The notes below the pieces were generated by a model. The model was not told the origin of the DNA and ran no database searches. It worked only from the letters and a program-made list of their open reading frames with translations. Source: JBGTSJ01 sp041940305 (lineage in GTDB: Bacteria > Planctomycetota > Planctomycetia > Planctomycetales > Planctomycetaceae). From it: a stretch of DNA of 64,000 bases. The stretch covers positions 1-64,000 of the forward strand of contig JBGTSJ010000005.1 in assembly GCA_041940305.1 (NCBI GenBank). Reading direction: 5' to 3'. The position numbers were made by a program, and so were the translations under genes. Positions 51,395-61,025 of the stretch are shown here, one piece after another; the first letter of the stretch is position 1, and each line of letters opens with the position of its first letter.

Positions 51395-53509
51395 TTATTC
51401 GGCCGACGGGAGCACGTTCAGTTCGATCAGCGGGGTACAGGGGCCGGGACGGCCGCCGCGGAGGTCGCTGGACCAGGCTCGAGAGATGACGATGCGATAG
51501 CGCCCGGGAGGCCGCTCCTTCGAGACCTCCAGCGGAAGCTGCACTTCTGACGAACCTTCAACGACCGGAAACGGGGAGCGCCATGCGCAGCTGGCGGCAA
51601 CCGTCTGGCCGTCGACGTTGAGGCTCAGGGAAGAAGGGGCTGGGCCGTCGAAGTGTATCGTCACAGGGATGCTGACGGTCTCCCCCTGCGTTACGGTCAG
51701 TTCGGTGACGCCGCTGTCCAGACGCATCCCCATCGAGGGAGCGACGACGGCGTAGGACTCCGGGCTGTAGCGGAGGTGCATCCGGTCGTTATGACTGTTG
51801 CCGAGGAGCGACAGGGCCTGGGCCTGGTGCTCGATCACGCGGCCGTCCTGCTCGGCCCGGCCGACAACGCGGAACGCGGCGAGATCTCCCGGAGATGCAT
51901 CGGGAGGTGCGGTAATCGTCAGCAGCGCCTTGACGCCATACTCGGAGTCGTTGTAGCTGGAGAATGACGCGCTGGGAATGTGCCCTACGCTGCCTGTCCA
52001 GCCGGACGGGAGCCCTTCGATGTGCAGGGAAACGTCGGAGTTGAGTCCGCCCGCCGCGAGCAACTGGACGACGAAAGCGGAGGTTGTGCCGGCGCCCCAG
52101 ACTGGAACGGCGTCGGGCCACTGAAACAGCCGGAAGTCCGGCAGCCGGGGTTCGACGGTGAGCCGGTAAACGGAGCCCGGCCCCGCCTGGCCTGCGAGGT
52201 CGCGGATGACGATGTGATAATCCCCCGACTTCGCCGCCGTGAACGGGAGATAGCTGTCCTGCGAGGCAAAGTCGTGCAAACATTCATTCGCGAACGGACG
52301 CCCGTCGTCGTTCCGGGCCACAACGGCGCCGTCCGCGTCGATGACCTGAATCTCGGTGTCGACCGGCGTCCGCAGATGCCGCTGCGAAGCCGTCTGCAGC
52401 AGGATTCCGTCTCCCTGCTCTAGAGGCAGGCGATACCAGTCGGATTCTCCCGGGCCGTCGAATCGTCCGTTGACCGTCAGCGGAAGTTCAAGGGGAAGGG
52501 CCGTTGCGGGGGAATTGTTGCCGGCCGGCTCGTTGATCTCGGGGAAGTCTCCGAGGAGGAACGGCAGCAAGGTGTGCTCCGCCCCGGTCATGTCGAGCGT
52601 GACATCCTGGAGGGCGTGGCGATGCGTGGAGAGATTGATGGGGCGGCGCGTCCCCGGAGCGAGGTTCAGCCCGACGAACTCGACGTCGATCGTCGAACCC
52701 CGTTGTCCGCCCGGGGGAAACATGGCGATGGGGTATGGGATCTCACCGAGCGTCAGACGATAAACCGCCTGCGGGTATCCCTGGAATGAGTCGCTCTGCA
52801 CCTGCAGCGTATAGAACCCGTCGTCGGGCAAGGTGACGGCGAGCACCGGGTCCAGCCCCAACTCGTCGGAGGACCATCCGCAGACATCGCCCCTCTCGTT
52901 GGAGAGGGACAGGTTCGCATCGAGATAGCCGCGGCTGCTTCCCTGACGGGTGAGCGTGTCCATGCCGTGGGCCAGCATGGCTGCGACGATGTTCTGCCCC
53001 TTGCGGCCTTCAAAGCGGAAGTGATCGACGTCGAGGGAGGGAGAGAGCCGTGCATTGATGACCACGGGAAGGGTGACCTCTTCTGCATCGGTCCCGCCAT
53101 CGCCGGTTGGCTCCGTTTCGACCATCTCCGGCAGCGTCCCGACGAAGAAACTTCGCCAGTTCGTCAGTCCGTTAGCGCCGCCGAGGACGCGGATGCGACG
53201 GCGACCGGGAGCGGCATTCGCATCAACGTTCAGGGTCGCGGTCGCTCGACCGGCGTCGACCCCAGTGAAGGAGGCGGCCGTAACACCGGGCGGTCCGTCG
53301 ATGACCAGTCCGGTGGCTCCCTTGAGTCCGTTCAATCCGAGCAGTTCGATTTCGACGGACTGTCCCTGCTGAGCCCCTGCCGGGAAGATCGCGTCCAGCG
53401 ACGGGTCGGGGTACTGCAGGAGCTGTGCGTCGGTCGTGGCCGGGACGACGGCCAGCAACATCCAGAGCTGGATTGCGGGCCCGACGCAGCGTCGTGAGTG
53501 TGTTGTCAC
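51395..53509 (-). CDS. secreted pre-peptidase C-terminal (PPC) domain protein
   Basis: A 704-residue exported protein. The GTG at 53509 has AAGGG upstream, and the signal peptide follows. Two PPC-type domains are visible: about 125-265 (EEVTLPVVINARLSPSLDVDHFRFEGRKGQNIVAAM) and about 330-480 (NNSPATALPLELPLTVNGRFDGPGESDWYRLPLEQG). The first 110 residues are an IPT-like beta region. The final 200 residues are beta-rich and unassigned. It is the downstream member of a cluster with DUF1549/1553 and DUF1501 genes, the common planctomycete trio. Confidence 0.82.
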   Translation of the reverse strand: MTTHSRRCVGPAIQLWMLLAVVPATTDAQLLQYPDPSLDAIFPAGAQQGQSVEIELLGLNGLKGATGLVIDGPPGVTAASFTGVDAGRATATLNVDANAAPGRRRIRVLGGANGLTNWRSFFVGTLPEMVETEPTGDGGTDAEEVTLPVVINARLSPSLDVDHFRFEGRKGQNIVAAMLAHGMDTLTRQGSSRGYLDANLSLSNERGDVCGWSSDELGLDPVLAVTLPDDGFYTLQVQSDSFQGYPQAVYRLTLGEIPYPIAMFPPGGQRGSTIDVEFVGLNLAPGTRRPINLSTHRHALQDVTLDMTGAEHTLLPFLLGDFPEINEPAGNNSPATALPLELPLTVNGRFDGPGESDWYRLPLEQGDGILLQTASQRHLRTPVDTEIQVIDADGAVVARNDDGRPFANECLHDFASQDSYLPFTAAKSGDYHIVIRDLAGQAGPGSVYRLTVEPRLPDFRLFQWPDAVPVWGAGTTSAFVVQLLAAGGLNSDVSLHIEGLPSGWTGSVGHIPSASFSSYNDSEYGVKALLTITAPPDASPGDLAAFRVVGRAEQDGRVIEHQAQALSLLGNSHNDRMHLRYSPESYAVVAPSMGMRLDSGVTELTVTQGETVSIPVTIHFDGPAPSSLSLNVDGQTVAASCAWRSPFPVVEGSSEVQLPLEVSKERPPGRYRIVISRAWSSDLRGGRPGPCTPLIELNVLPSAE

Positions 53510-53562
53510 CCGCTTTCCCTTTTCGGCGCGTCTGCGCAGTCGCCGCAATGCGTATGAGGCGA

Positions 53563-54915
53563 TCAGGCAAGGGCTTCGCGAATCGGCGTGCCGTGATAGT
53601 TGATGAGCACGGGTCGTCCGTCCGGCGTCAGATACTCTTTAGTGCCGTCGATCCCCAGCAGACGATAAAGGGTCGCGGCGAAGTCGTGCGTGGTGTGCGA
53701 CACGCCGACGGTGCGTTCGCAGCGTGCGTCGGTCTGGCCGATCGTCTGGCCCATCCGGATGCCCGCGCCGCTGAGCGCGATAACGTTGGTGTGGGCCCAG
53801 TGGTCGCGACCCGCCTGGCCGTTGACGCGGGGCGTCCGGCCGAATTCTCCCATCCAGATGACGAGGGTGGAGTCGAGCAGGCCGCGGTCGTCGAGGTCAT
53901 CGAGCAGGGCGGACCAGTACTGGTCGAGATCGGGCAACCGGATGGACTCTCTCAATCCGCCAAAATTGTTCTGATGCGTGTCCCATTGATTGGTGGCGAC
54001 CGTGACGAAGCGGACGCCGGCTTCAATCAGCCGTCGTGCGAGCAGGCAGGACTGACCGTAGCGATTGCGACCGTAGCGATTGCGGAGTTCCTCGGGCTCC
54101 TGGTCCACGCGGAAGGCGTCTTTAGCCGCGGTGGACGTCACCAGGTCGTAGGCCTGCCGGTAGAAACGGTCTCGCTCCAGCGGTCCGCCTGAAGTGCTCT
54201 CAAGCTGCCGCTGCCACTGGTCGAGGCCGTTGAGCAGTCTGCGGCGGCGTGTGGTGCGATCTTCCCCGATGCCGGCGGAGATCGACACGTCCTGCACGGC
54301 GAATTCGGGGGAGTTGGGATCGTCCTTCACAAACAGCGGATCGTACTGCGACCCCATGTAGCCTGAGAACGCGTACGGAGTGACTTCACCGCCAAGGATC
54401 ACCGACGGAGGCAGACTGTTGCGCCATCCCAGTTCGCGTGCCACAACCGAGCTATAGGCGGGGTAGACAAGCGATCCGACGGGCTGGCCGGCGGGATCGG
54501 GACGTTGCGGGTACCCGGTCAGCAGGTAATGCGTGGCGGCGGTATGATCGCCGCTCTCCGTATGCGTCACCGACTTGAGCAGACACAGACGGTGCATCTG
54601 CCGGGCCATCCGCGGCAGATGCTCACAGACATGGACACCCGTCAGATCCGTCGAAATCGGCTGAAACTCACCGCGGTACTCGACCGGGGCGTCGGGCTTC
54701 ATATCGAACGTGTCGATATTGCTGGGGCCGCCTCCCATCCAGAGCAGGATGCAGTTGAGGTTTCGCCTTGCGGCGCCGGTCGCGGCGGCCGACTGCTCGG
54801 CGGCCAGCAGTCGCGGCAACGAGAGCCCGAACAGCGTTAACCCTCCCACCTGTAGAAGTGCGCGGCGCGACGGCCCGCCGCAGATCGATACCTGTGATGC
54901 TTTCTGTTGCGGCAT
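53563..54915 (-). CDS. DUF1501 Tat-secreted protein
   Basis: A 450-residue DUF1501 protein. The N-terminal twin-arginine signal (SRRALLQVGGLTLFGLSLP) is followed by the alkaline-phosphatase-like fold of the family: CILLWMGGGPSNIDTFDMKPD, VTHTESGDHTAATHYLLTGYPQ, WDTHQNNFGGLR and WMGEFGRTPRVNGQAGRDHW, ending with TLYRLLGIDG. The domain is thought to be sulfatase/phosphatase-like. A short tandem duplication, NRYGRNRYG, lies near residue 280. Gene order with DUF1549/1553 upstream on the minus strand is typical of planctomycete pairs. Confidence 0.9.
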   Translation of the reverse strand: MPQQKASQVSICGGPSRRALLQVGGLTLFGLSLPRLLAAEQSAAATGAARRNLNCILLWMGGGPSNIDTFDMKPDAPVEYRGEFQPISTDLTGVHVCEHLPRMARQMHRLCLLKSVTHTESGDHTAATHYLLTGYPQRPDPAGQPVGSLVYPAYSSVVARELGWRNSLPPSVILGGEVTPYAFSGYMGSQYDPLFVKDDPNSPEFAVQDVSISAGIGEDRTTRRRRLLNGLDQWQRQLESTSGGPLERDRFYRQAYDLVTSTAAKDAFRVDQEPEELRNRYGRNRYGQSCLLARRLIEAGVRFVTVATNQWDTHQNNFGGLRESIRLPDLDQYWSALLDDLDDRGLLDSTLVIWMGEFGRTPRVNGQAGRDHWAHTNVIALSGAGIRMGQTIGQTDARCERTVGVSHTTHDFAATLYRLLGIDGTKEYLTPDGRPVLINYHGTPIREALA

Positions 54916-54959
54916 GAATCACCACATCTCTCGACGCAGCCCTTCCATTGGGGGCCGCC

Positions 54960-57164
54960 TCAGTGATTGAACACAAACTCCGGCAGGTTCAGCAGCGACC
55001 ACAGCAGGTCCTCGCACCCTTCCTGCCTCGACGGAGCGGCTGCGATGTACTCGGCCGCGAGAGCGGCCTCGTCCGGTCGCGGCAGGCGCGTCAGCGTCGC
55101 CAGGTACAACTCTTCAATGACGGCCGCATCGTCGGCCGACTCCGCCAGCAATCGCGCGACGCGTCCGTCCGGGTGGGACAACTTCTGCTGCAGCTCCTCA
55201 CCGTTCGCCAGCCGGAGCGCCTGCCGAAGATCGACTCGCGAAACCCGTTCGCATTCGCAACCGCTGACGCGCAAAGGCCGTCCAAAGACGTCCAGAAAGT
55301 AGGAAGCCACCGCCGGATCGGGCAGACTGACGGCCCGCGTTCCCGGGGGGAAATTGTCGAACGACTCGACTGTCTCCGCGGCCTGATTGACGGCGTCGAG
55401 CAACACTTCCGCCGGGAGCCGCCGCGGCACACGATGCGTGACGAACGCGGCATCGAGATCACGCTCGGGCGCGATCTCCGCCGCCAGCTGATACGTGTGC
55501 GACGTGCAGATCAAGCGGATCGTGCGGCGGACGTCGAATCCGTGGGCGATGAAGTCGGCCGCCAGTTCGTCGAGCAGTTCCGGATGCGATGCCGGGTTCG
55601 TCGCACGGAAGTCGTCCACCGGCTCCACAAGTCCGCGCCCCAACAGATCGCCCCAGTAGCGGTTGACGACATTGCGGGCGAAGTAGGGATTCCGGGCATC
55701 GGTCACCTGGTCTGCCAGGAGGACTCGCACATCCAAAGTGCCGGAGCCGTCGTCGAGAAGTTTCCCCAGCAACGAGGGGAGGGCGGGCCGACCGGTCGCA
55801 GGATTCTCAATGCTGCCGGCGTCCGCGAGCGTGACGGACTGCGCGCCGCCGTACCGCCCCCCTTCTTTGGTATCTTTGCGCTGCACGCGGGTGAAGCAGG
55901 CCGCCAGGCCGTAGTAGTCATCCTGGCTCCACACCTCGAACGGGTGATGGTGACATTTCGCACATTGCAGCCGCACTCCCAGGAAGACCTGTGCCGTCGT
56001 CTCCGCCAGTTCCTCGGGCGTCCGGTCGGTGAAATAGAACGCAACGGGTCCGTTGGCGTACAAGTTGCCCTGCGCGACGAGCGGATCGCGCACAATCCCG
56101 TCGAACGGGCGGTTCTCGCGGAGCGCCTGCCGGAGCCAGCCGTTGAAGCTCGCCAGCCCTTTTTCGCCCAGCGCCCGGCGATGCACCTTAAGTCGGTCGC
56201 TCCACTGCACGGCCCAGAACTCGGCGTACTCGGGACGCTGCAACAAATCGTCGATCAGCAGGGTCCGCTTGTCGGGGTCGGTCGATGCCAGAAACTCCCG
56301 TGTCTCGTCGACCGTAGGGAGCGTGCCAATCACATCGAGGCTGGCGCGCCGCAGGAACTCGGCATCCGTCGCGTCTCCCGCCGGCGCGATGCCGAGCTTG
56401 CGCCATTCGGCGGCAATATGCCGGTCAATGAAGTTGTATTCGGCGAAGTCCCATTCGGTCGCGGAGGCGACCGGTACGGTCACCGGCAGCGACGACGCCT
56501 GGCCGGAGTACAACACCGTAACGATCGAGCGCCCCGGCCCGTGCGCGGTGATTCTTCCGACGTCGTCGATGGAGGCGACCGCTTCGCTACGGGTCTCAAA
56601 CCGGCACCAGCGGGTCACGTCCCGTTGCTCCCCGTCGGACCATTCGGCCGTCGCAACGAGGTCCGCTGCATCTCCCGGTCCGAGAATCAGTTCGGCCGGC
56701 GAGACCGAAAGCCGCGTCACGACGGGATCGTCGGCTGACGGTTTCGCGAGCCCCTGGTCGATCCACGCGTGCAGGATGCGATACGCCTCGCTGTCGGCTT
56801 CGAGCCGTCGGCCGCCGGCATGCGGGACGTTCAACGTGGGCTTGAGCAGCAGCAAACTCGACTCGGGCGCCGCCGGGAAGACGCGCCGGCCGCGGGCCGC
56901 CGTGACGAGCGACGCGTAATCCGCCTCGGGATCGAATCCCCAGAGCGAGAGCCGGAACCCGCCGCGTCCCTGGAACGCACCATGACACGCCCCGCCATTG
57001 CAGCCCAGCCGCGTGAGCACCGGTTCGACGTCACGCGTCAGGCTGACGGCCCTGAAGATGGTGCTGCCCGTCGATTCGGGCGTCTGTGCCGGCGCACGCA
57101 GACCTGCGACGATGACGATCCCGACACAGAGAACTACAGATCGTGTCACCCGCGGCCTCGGCAC
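54960..57164 (-). CDS. PSCyt1-DUF1549-DUF1553 secreted protein
   Basis: A 734-residue exported protein that starts at a GTG at 57164 (an alternative GTG is five codons later). A heme-type region has the unusual CNGGACHG and the later CAKCHHHPFEVW; between them is a Big2/Ig-like segment (about 150-230, SVSPAELILGPGDAADLVATAEWSDG). DUF1549 (about 245-410) and DUF1553 (about 500-720, VNRYWGDLLGRGLVEPVDDF) follow, with the usual EDLLWSLLNLPEFVFNH end. It is upstream of its DUF1501 partner, 44 bases apart. The pair is presumed to act together at the envelope. Confidence 0.9.
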   Translation of the reverse strand: MPRPRVTRSVVLCVGIVIVAGLRAPAQTPESTGSTIFRAVSLTRDVEPVLTRLGCNGGACHGAFQGRGGFRLSLWGFDPEADYASLVTAARGRRVFPAAPESSLLLLKPTLNVPHAGGRRLEADSEAYRILHAWIDQGLAKPSADDPVVTRLSVSPAELILGPGDAADLVATAEWSDGEQRDVTRWCRFETRSEAVASIDDVGRITAHGPGRSIVTVLYSGQASSLPVTVPVASATEWDFAEYNFIDRHIAAEWRKLGIAPAGDATDAEFLRRASLDVIGTLPTVDETREFLASTDPDKRTLLIDDLLQRPEYAEFWAVQWSDRLKVHRRALGEKGLASFNGWLRQALRENRPFDGIVRDPLVAQGNLYANGPVAFYFTDRTPEELAETTAQVFLGVRLQCAKCHHHPFEVWSQDDYYGLAACFTRVQRKDTKEGGRYGGAQSVTLADAGSIENPATGRPALPSLLGKLLDDGSGTLDVRVLLADQVTDARNPYFARNVVNRYWGDLLGRGLVEPVDDFRATNPASHPELLDELAADFIAHGFDVRRTIRLICTSHTYQLAAEIAPERDLDAAFVTHRVPRRLPAEVLLDAVNQAAETVESFDNFPPGTRAVSLPDPAVASYFLDVFGRPLRVSGCECERVSRVDLRQALRLANGEELQQKLSHPDGRVARLLAESADDAAVIEELYLATLTRLPRPDEAALAAEYIAAAPSRQEGCEDLLWSLLNLPEFVFNH

Positions 57165-57460
57165 CTAAACAGACGGCCCACCTCTATGGTAACGCCACAT
57201 GCGGCCAGGCGGAAGTTTCATAAGCGATCCCCGATGCGATGGCGTGCAGGAGCGGAATGCTGGGGAAGGGCACTGGTGGTCCCGGAGTTCTCCGTCTCTG
57301 GCAGTCAGTCCCGCGGTCGGCACAGAGGACTGTGCCTGCCTTAACCGAAGCTCGGGCGCGGATGTGTCTTGCGACGGCGAATCACTTACAATCCTGACGG
57401 AAGACATTGCTGAAGTGTGATGTGAACGAACCAAAGAACCAGCTTCAGATTGGATGGATA

Positions 57461-58528
57461 ATGCCGATGCGCCGGTCGAACCTTGGGCTTCTTGCGGGCC
57501 TGCTGGTGTGGGTTGCCATTCCGGGCGCCGCCTTGCGGGCCGATGACGATCAAACCACCTCCGCGTCCGGCGAGGAGCGACTCCTGGCGAATCTGCGGCA
57601 GGTGTCGTTCGGATTGCCGCGGGCCGGAGAGGGGTATTTCTCTCCGGACGGTTCGCTGATCGTCTACCAGGCGTATCCGATCGGCTATCCCTTCTATCAG
57701 ATCTACGTGCAGCCGCTGGACGAGCGCGTGCCGCGGCTGATCAGCACGGGACGGGGCCGCACGACCTGCGCGTACTTCTCCCGGGACGGCGAGAGCCTGA
57801 TCTTCGCTTCGGCGCACACGCATCCCCGGATTGCCGAGGAAGAGAAGCAGGCACGCGAGATCGCCGCCGCCGGAGGACGCCGGAGATACGAGTGGGACTT
57901 CGATCCGCATATGGACATCTATCGCGTCGATCTCGACGGGACGAACATGACCCGGCTGACGGACGCGGACGGCTACGATGCCGAGGGGAGCTACTCGTTC
58001 GACGGGCGGCACATCGTGTTCACGTCCACGCGCGACGGCGATCCCGACCTGTACATCATGGACGCCGACGGCGGCAACGTGCGGCAGCTCACCAATGTGG
58101 ACGGCTACGACGGCGGACCGTTCTTCTCACCCAACGACCAGTGGATCATCTTTCGCAGCGACCGGGAAGAGAAGGACATGCTGCAGGTCTACGCCATCTC
58201 GGTCGACGGCCAGCGCGAGGTGCAGCTCACGCATGACCTGAACACCGTGAACTGGGCGCCGTACTTTCACCCGAACGGAAAGTCGATCGTCTGGGCTCGG
58301 GCGGACTACTCGCGCGGTCCCCAGGGTGCGAACTTTGATATCTACCTGCTGCGCGTCGATCCCGACACGATGCTGGCGACGGAATCCGAGCCGACGCGCG
58401 TGACGTTCCACGAGAAGGCCGACGTGCTGCCGGTATTCAGCCCGGATGGAACGAAGCTGATGTGGACCAGCAGCCGGACGGAAGGGGGAAGCAGCCAGCT
58501 GTGGATCGCCGACTGGCTTGGGGACTAA
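57461..58528 (+). CDS. TolB-like (PD40) beta-propeller protein
   Basis: A 355-residue secreted propeller. ATG at 57461 (MPMRRSNLGLLAGLLVWVA) is preferred to upstream frame; signal peptide ends near residue 29. WD40-like PD40 strands recur: YFSPDGSLIVYQA, YFSRDGESLIFAS, SYSFDGRHIVFTSTRDGDPDLYIMDADGGNVRQLT, FFSPNDQWIIFRSDREEKDMLQVYAI, PVFSPDGTKLMWTSSR. The fold is TolB-type but the protein is not near tol-pal genes. An EEKQAREIAAAGGRRRYEWDFDPHMDIY insert follows the second blade. Function unknown. Confidence 0.85.
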   Translation: MPMRRSNLGLLAGLLVWVAIPGAALRADDDQTTSASGEERLLANLRQVSFGLPRAGEGYFSPDGSLIVYQAYPIGYPFYQIYVQPLDERVPRLISTGRGRTTCAYFSRDGESLIFASAHTHPRIAEEEKQAREIAAAGGRRRYEWDFDPHMDIYRVDLDGTNMTRLTDADGYDAEGSYSFDGRHIVFTSTRDGDPDLYIMDADGGNVRQLTNVDGYDGGPFFSPNDQWIIFRSDREEKDMLQVYAISVDGQREVQLTHDLNTVNWAPYFHPNGKSIVWARADYSRGPQGANFDIYLLRVDPDTMLATESEPTRVTFHEKADVLPVFSPDGTKLMWTSSRTEGGSSQLWIADWLGD

Positions 58529-58706
58529 GGCCGGAGTGCCTCATCCTCGCCGAGGCATGGGACGATGTGCGGATGCTGGAAAACATCGACCGCGGAGTTG
58601 CGGCGGGGAAGGCGATCGGGATGCTGGGCTATACCGTCCCGCTGAATGGCCGCCCGGTGAAAGACGCGGAGTGAGCCGCGGCTGTCGATGAGAAAGCGAG
58701 AACGCA

Positions 58707-58741
58707 AGAAACCCGGTTTCTCGAAAAGAAACCGGGTTTCT
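58707..58741. terminator. 15-bp perfect hairpin between convergent genes, family of 766-798
   Basis: Arms agaaacccggtttct (58707-58721) and agaaaccgggtttct (58727-58741) are perfect reverse complements with loop cgaaa. The stem differs from the hairpin at 766-798 by one base per arm. It lies between the convergent TolB-like and DUF1501 genes, suiting bidirectional termination. Confidence 0.65.
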
Positions 58742-58766
58742 GGGAAAGCCCATCTGTCGTTGCCCG

Positions 58767-60107
58767 TCACACCAGTTCCGCCATGGGGCGGTGGACGTTC
58801 TGGTCGATGAGGTACCGCGGGCGGCCCTGCAGGTCGTCCAGCGTGAGGTGGTCGATGTTTAGGCCGAGGGCCGAGTACATCGTGGCGAACACTTCCTGGA
58901 AGTGGACCGGCCGCTCGACCGGCTGCTCGCCGAGGCGGTTCGTCTGGCCGATGACCTGGCCGTGCCGCATGCCGCCGCCGGCCATGAGAGCGCAGGAGAC
59001 CTGCGGCCAGTGGTCGCGACCGGCATTGCCGTTGATCTTGGGCGTGCGGCCGAATTCGCCCCAGACGACAACCGTGATGTCGTCGAGCATGCCGCGATTC
59101 TCCAGGTCCTCGACCAGTGCGCTGACGGCCTGGTCCAGCATTGGCATCTCGGTGCGGGCCTGGCCGAAATTATTGCCGTGCCAGTCCCAGCGGCTGAACG
59201 ACAGCGAGACGCAGCGGACACCGGCCGAGATGAGACGCCGCGCGACGAGGAAGTTGTCGAGCAGACGCGGTCCGCCGTCGTCCTTGTTCTCATTGACGCC
59301 GCGCCCGTAACGGTCGCGGAGAGAGACGTCCTCTTTCTCGATGTCGAGCGCTTCAGCGAGTTTGCTGGAGGTGAGGATGCCAAAGGCCTGCTCGTTGAAT
59401 GCGTCCACGCCGTCCATCGAGCCGCGGGCGTCCACGGACGCACGGAAGCGGTCGAGCGAATTCAGCATCTGCTTCCGATCGCCGAGACGGTCGAGCGTGA
59501 TGCCGTTCAGGACCATGTCCTCACGTCCGTCGCCATGCGGCGTGAACGGGGCGTGAGCGACGCCGAGAAATCCGGGCTGCCCGTTATCCGCCCAAGGCAT
59601 ATGTCCCATACGCGGGGAGAGACCGACGTAAGCGGGAACAGCCGGATCCCTTGAGCCATAGACTTTGGACAGCACCGAGCCCATCGCTGGCCAACCACCG
59701 GGAGGCTGGTTGCGGTCGTGGTTGCCGGTCAGGCACTGGAAGGCATAGTGAGCGCCGCCGGCGCCGACCATCGTGCGGATGAATGTGAACTTGTCCGCGG
59801 CCGACGCGATGCGGGGGAACAGTTCGCAGATTTCGACCCCGGGCACCTTGGTCTGGATCGGCGTGAACTCGCCGCGGATTTCGGACGGGGCATCCATCTT
59901 GATGTCCCACATGTCCTGATGCGGCGGGCCGCCCGGCAGGAAGACCATGATGATCCCCTTGCTGGAGGTTCGGTTTCCAGCCGCCTGCTCAGCGCGCAGC
60001 AATTGCGGCAGCGAGAGACCCCCAAGAGCGAGGCCGCCGATTTGCAGGAAGGAACGGCGTGACACGCGGTCGCACATGTGCAGCGGGCCGCCGAGAAGGG
60101 TCAACAT
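58767..60107 (-). CDS. DUF1501 Tat-secreted protein
   Basis: A 446-residue DUF1501 protein. GGAGGAG precedes the ATG at 60107. The Tat signal SRRSFLQIGGLALGGLSLPQLLRA leads into the family core: IMVFLPGGPPHQDMWDIKMD, LTGNHDRNQPPGGWPAMGS, SRWDWHGNNFGQARTEMPM and VVWGEFGRTPKINGNAGRDHW. The end is FATMYSALGLNIDHLTLDDLQGRPRYL. Unlike its paralog at 53563, it has no adjacent DUF1549/1553 gene in this window. A candidate promoter is at 60232-60261. Confidence 0.9.
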   Translation of the reverse strand: MLTLLGGPLHMCDRVSRRSFLQIGGLALGGLSLPQLLRAEQAAGNRTSSKGIIMVFLPGGPPHQDMWDIKMDAPSEIRGEFTPIQTKVPGVEICELFPRIASAADKFTFIRTMVGAGGAHYAFQCLTGNHDRNQPPGGWPAMGSVLSKVYGSRDPAVPAYVGLSPRMGHMPWADNGQPGFLGVAHAPFTPHGDGREDMVLNGITLDRLGDRKQMLNSLDRFRASVDARGSMDGVDAFNEQAFGILTSSKLAEALDIEKEDVSLRDRYGRGVNENKDDGGPRLLDNFLVARRLISAGVRCVSLSFSRWDWHGNNFGQARTEMPMLDQAVSALVEDLENRGMLDDITVVVWGEFGRTPKINGNAGRDHWPQVSCALMAGGGMRHGQVIGQTNRLGEQPVERPVHFQEVFATMYSALGLNIDHLTLDDLQGRPRYLIDQNVHRPMAELV

Positions 60108-60231
60108 GGCTTGTTCTCCTCCATCCTGGATGCAGGCTGATCCACAATCGCCGCCGGTTGCCGGTGCGCAGCCATCGGCCCTCTACCCCAACGTTCGAGG
60201 TATCGTCGGAAATCTTGCTTACCAACGCATA

Positions 60232-60261
60232 AAGATACCCGCATCCGTCACGGTTTGTCAA
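60232..60261 (-). promoter_or_regulatory. sigma-70-type promoter of the DUF1501 gene
   Basis: On the minus strand a perfect TTGACA (60261-60256) is followed after 18 bases by TATCTT (60237-60232), 4 of 6 to TATAAT. The 5' leader to the ATG would be about 120 bases. This is the only clear consensus-like promoter in the region 60108-60437, a 330-base divergent gap in which no gene was seen. Confidence 0.4.
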
Positions 60262-60437
60262 ATTCCGGTGTCGCTTTGGACGGGATACAGCGGCTCAACG
60301 GGCGCATGAATTCGTGCGGGTGGTCGCCGATCGTCGCGATCTGGTAGATTGCGCTGTATCAGCAGAGAGGACCGACGGTTGCGCCCTCAGATTGTGCGCG
60401 ATGGTCGGACGGGAGAGATCAGCACCCGGAGCATAGC

Positions 60438-61025
60438 TTGCTGTCCGACACGCACATCATGATCGAGGTGCAGCGCGGGCGGATCGAACTGTTCGATCAG
60501 CTGGTGGTCCGACATCGTCCGCGTCTGCTGCGTTTCGCGGCCAGCAAACTGGGTGACAACGCCGCCGCCGAGGATGTGGTGCAGGAGACGTTGCTGTCGG
60601 TATTCGCGGCCCGGCACACGTATCGACCGGAATTCGCTGTCTCTACGTGGATGTATACCATCCTGCTCAATCTCTGCCGCCGGCACGGGAAGCGAGAGGC
60701 CCGGCGGAACGCGACGACGGTGGACGTTGCCCTCAATCCAACAGCCGATGCCGCGGCCTCCCCGCTGGCTGTGCTGCTCGCGACGGAACAGCGCGAACGG
60801 GTGCAAAAGCTGTTGAACGAACTGCCCGAGGTCGAAGCCGATGCGCTGAGGCTGCGATTCTTCTCCGGGCTGATGTTCGAGGAGATTGCCGCGGCGATGG
60901 AGTCCAGTGTGAGCGGGGCCAAGGTGCGCGTGCGGAGAGGGTTGCAACGGATGTCGGAACGGCTCGCACCTGCGACTGCGAAGGCCGCGACCGAGACACA
61001 GTGCGACACAGGAAACCGGCCATGA
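60438..61025 (+). CDS. ECF-family RNA polymerase sigma factor
   Basis: A 195-residue ECF sigma factor. A TTG start at 60438 with GGAG upstream gives the family N-terminus LSDTHIMIEVQRG; the ATG at 60459 would remove it. Region 2 shows LGDNAAAEDVVQETLLSVFAARHTYRPEFAVSTWMYTILLNLCRRH and region 4 LPEVEADALRLRFFSGLMFEEIAAAMESSVSGAKVRVRRGLQRM. It overlaps the anti-sigma gene by ATGA, so the two are translationally coupled. It likely directs an envelope-related regulon. Confidence 0.92.
   Translation: MLSDTHIMIEVQRGRIELFDQLVVRHRPRLLRFAASKLGDNAAAEDVVQETLLSVFAARHTYRPEFAVSTWMYTILLNLCRRHGKREARRNATTVDVALNPTADAAASPLAVLLATEQRERVQKLLNELPEVEADALRLRFFSGLMFEEIAAAMESSVSGAKVRVRRGLQRMSERLAPATAKAATETQCDTGNRP

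Noticed and set aside
58573..58674. Short frame MLENIDRGVAAGKAIGMLGY after the TolB-like gene
   Set aside because: Could be a fragment, but no family was recognised and the hairpin follows; not enough support to annotate.
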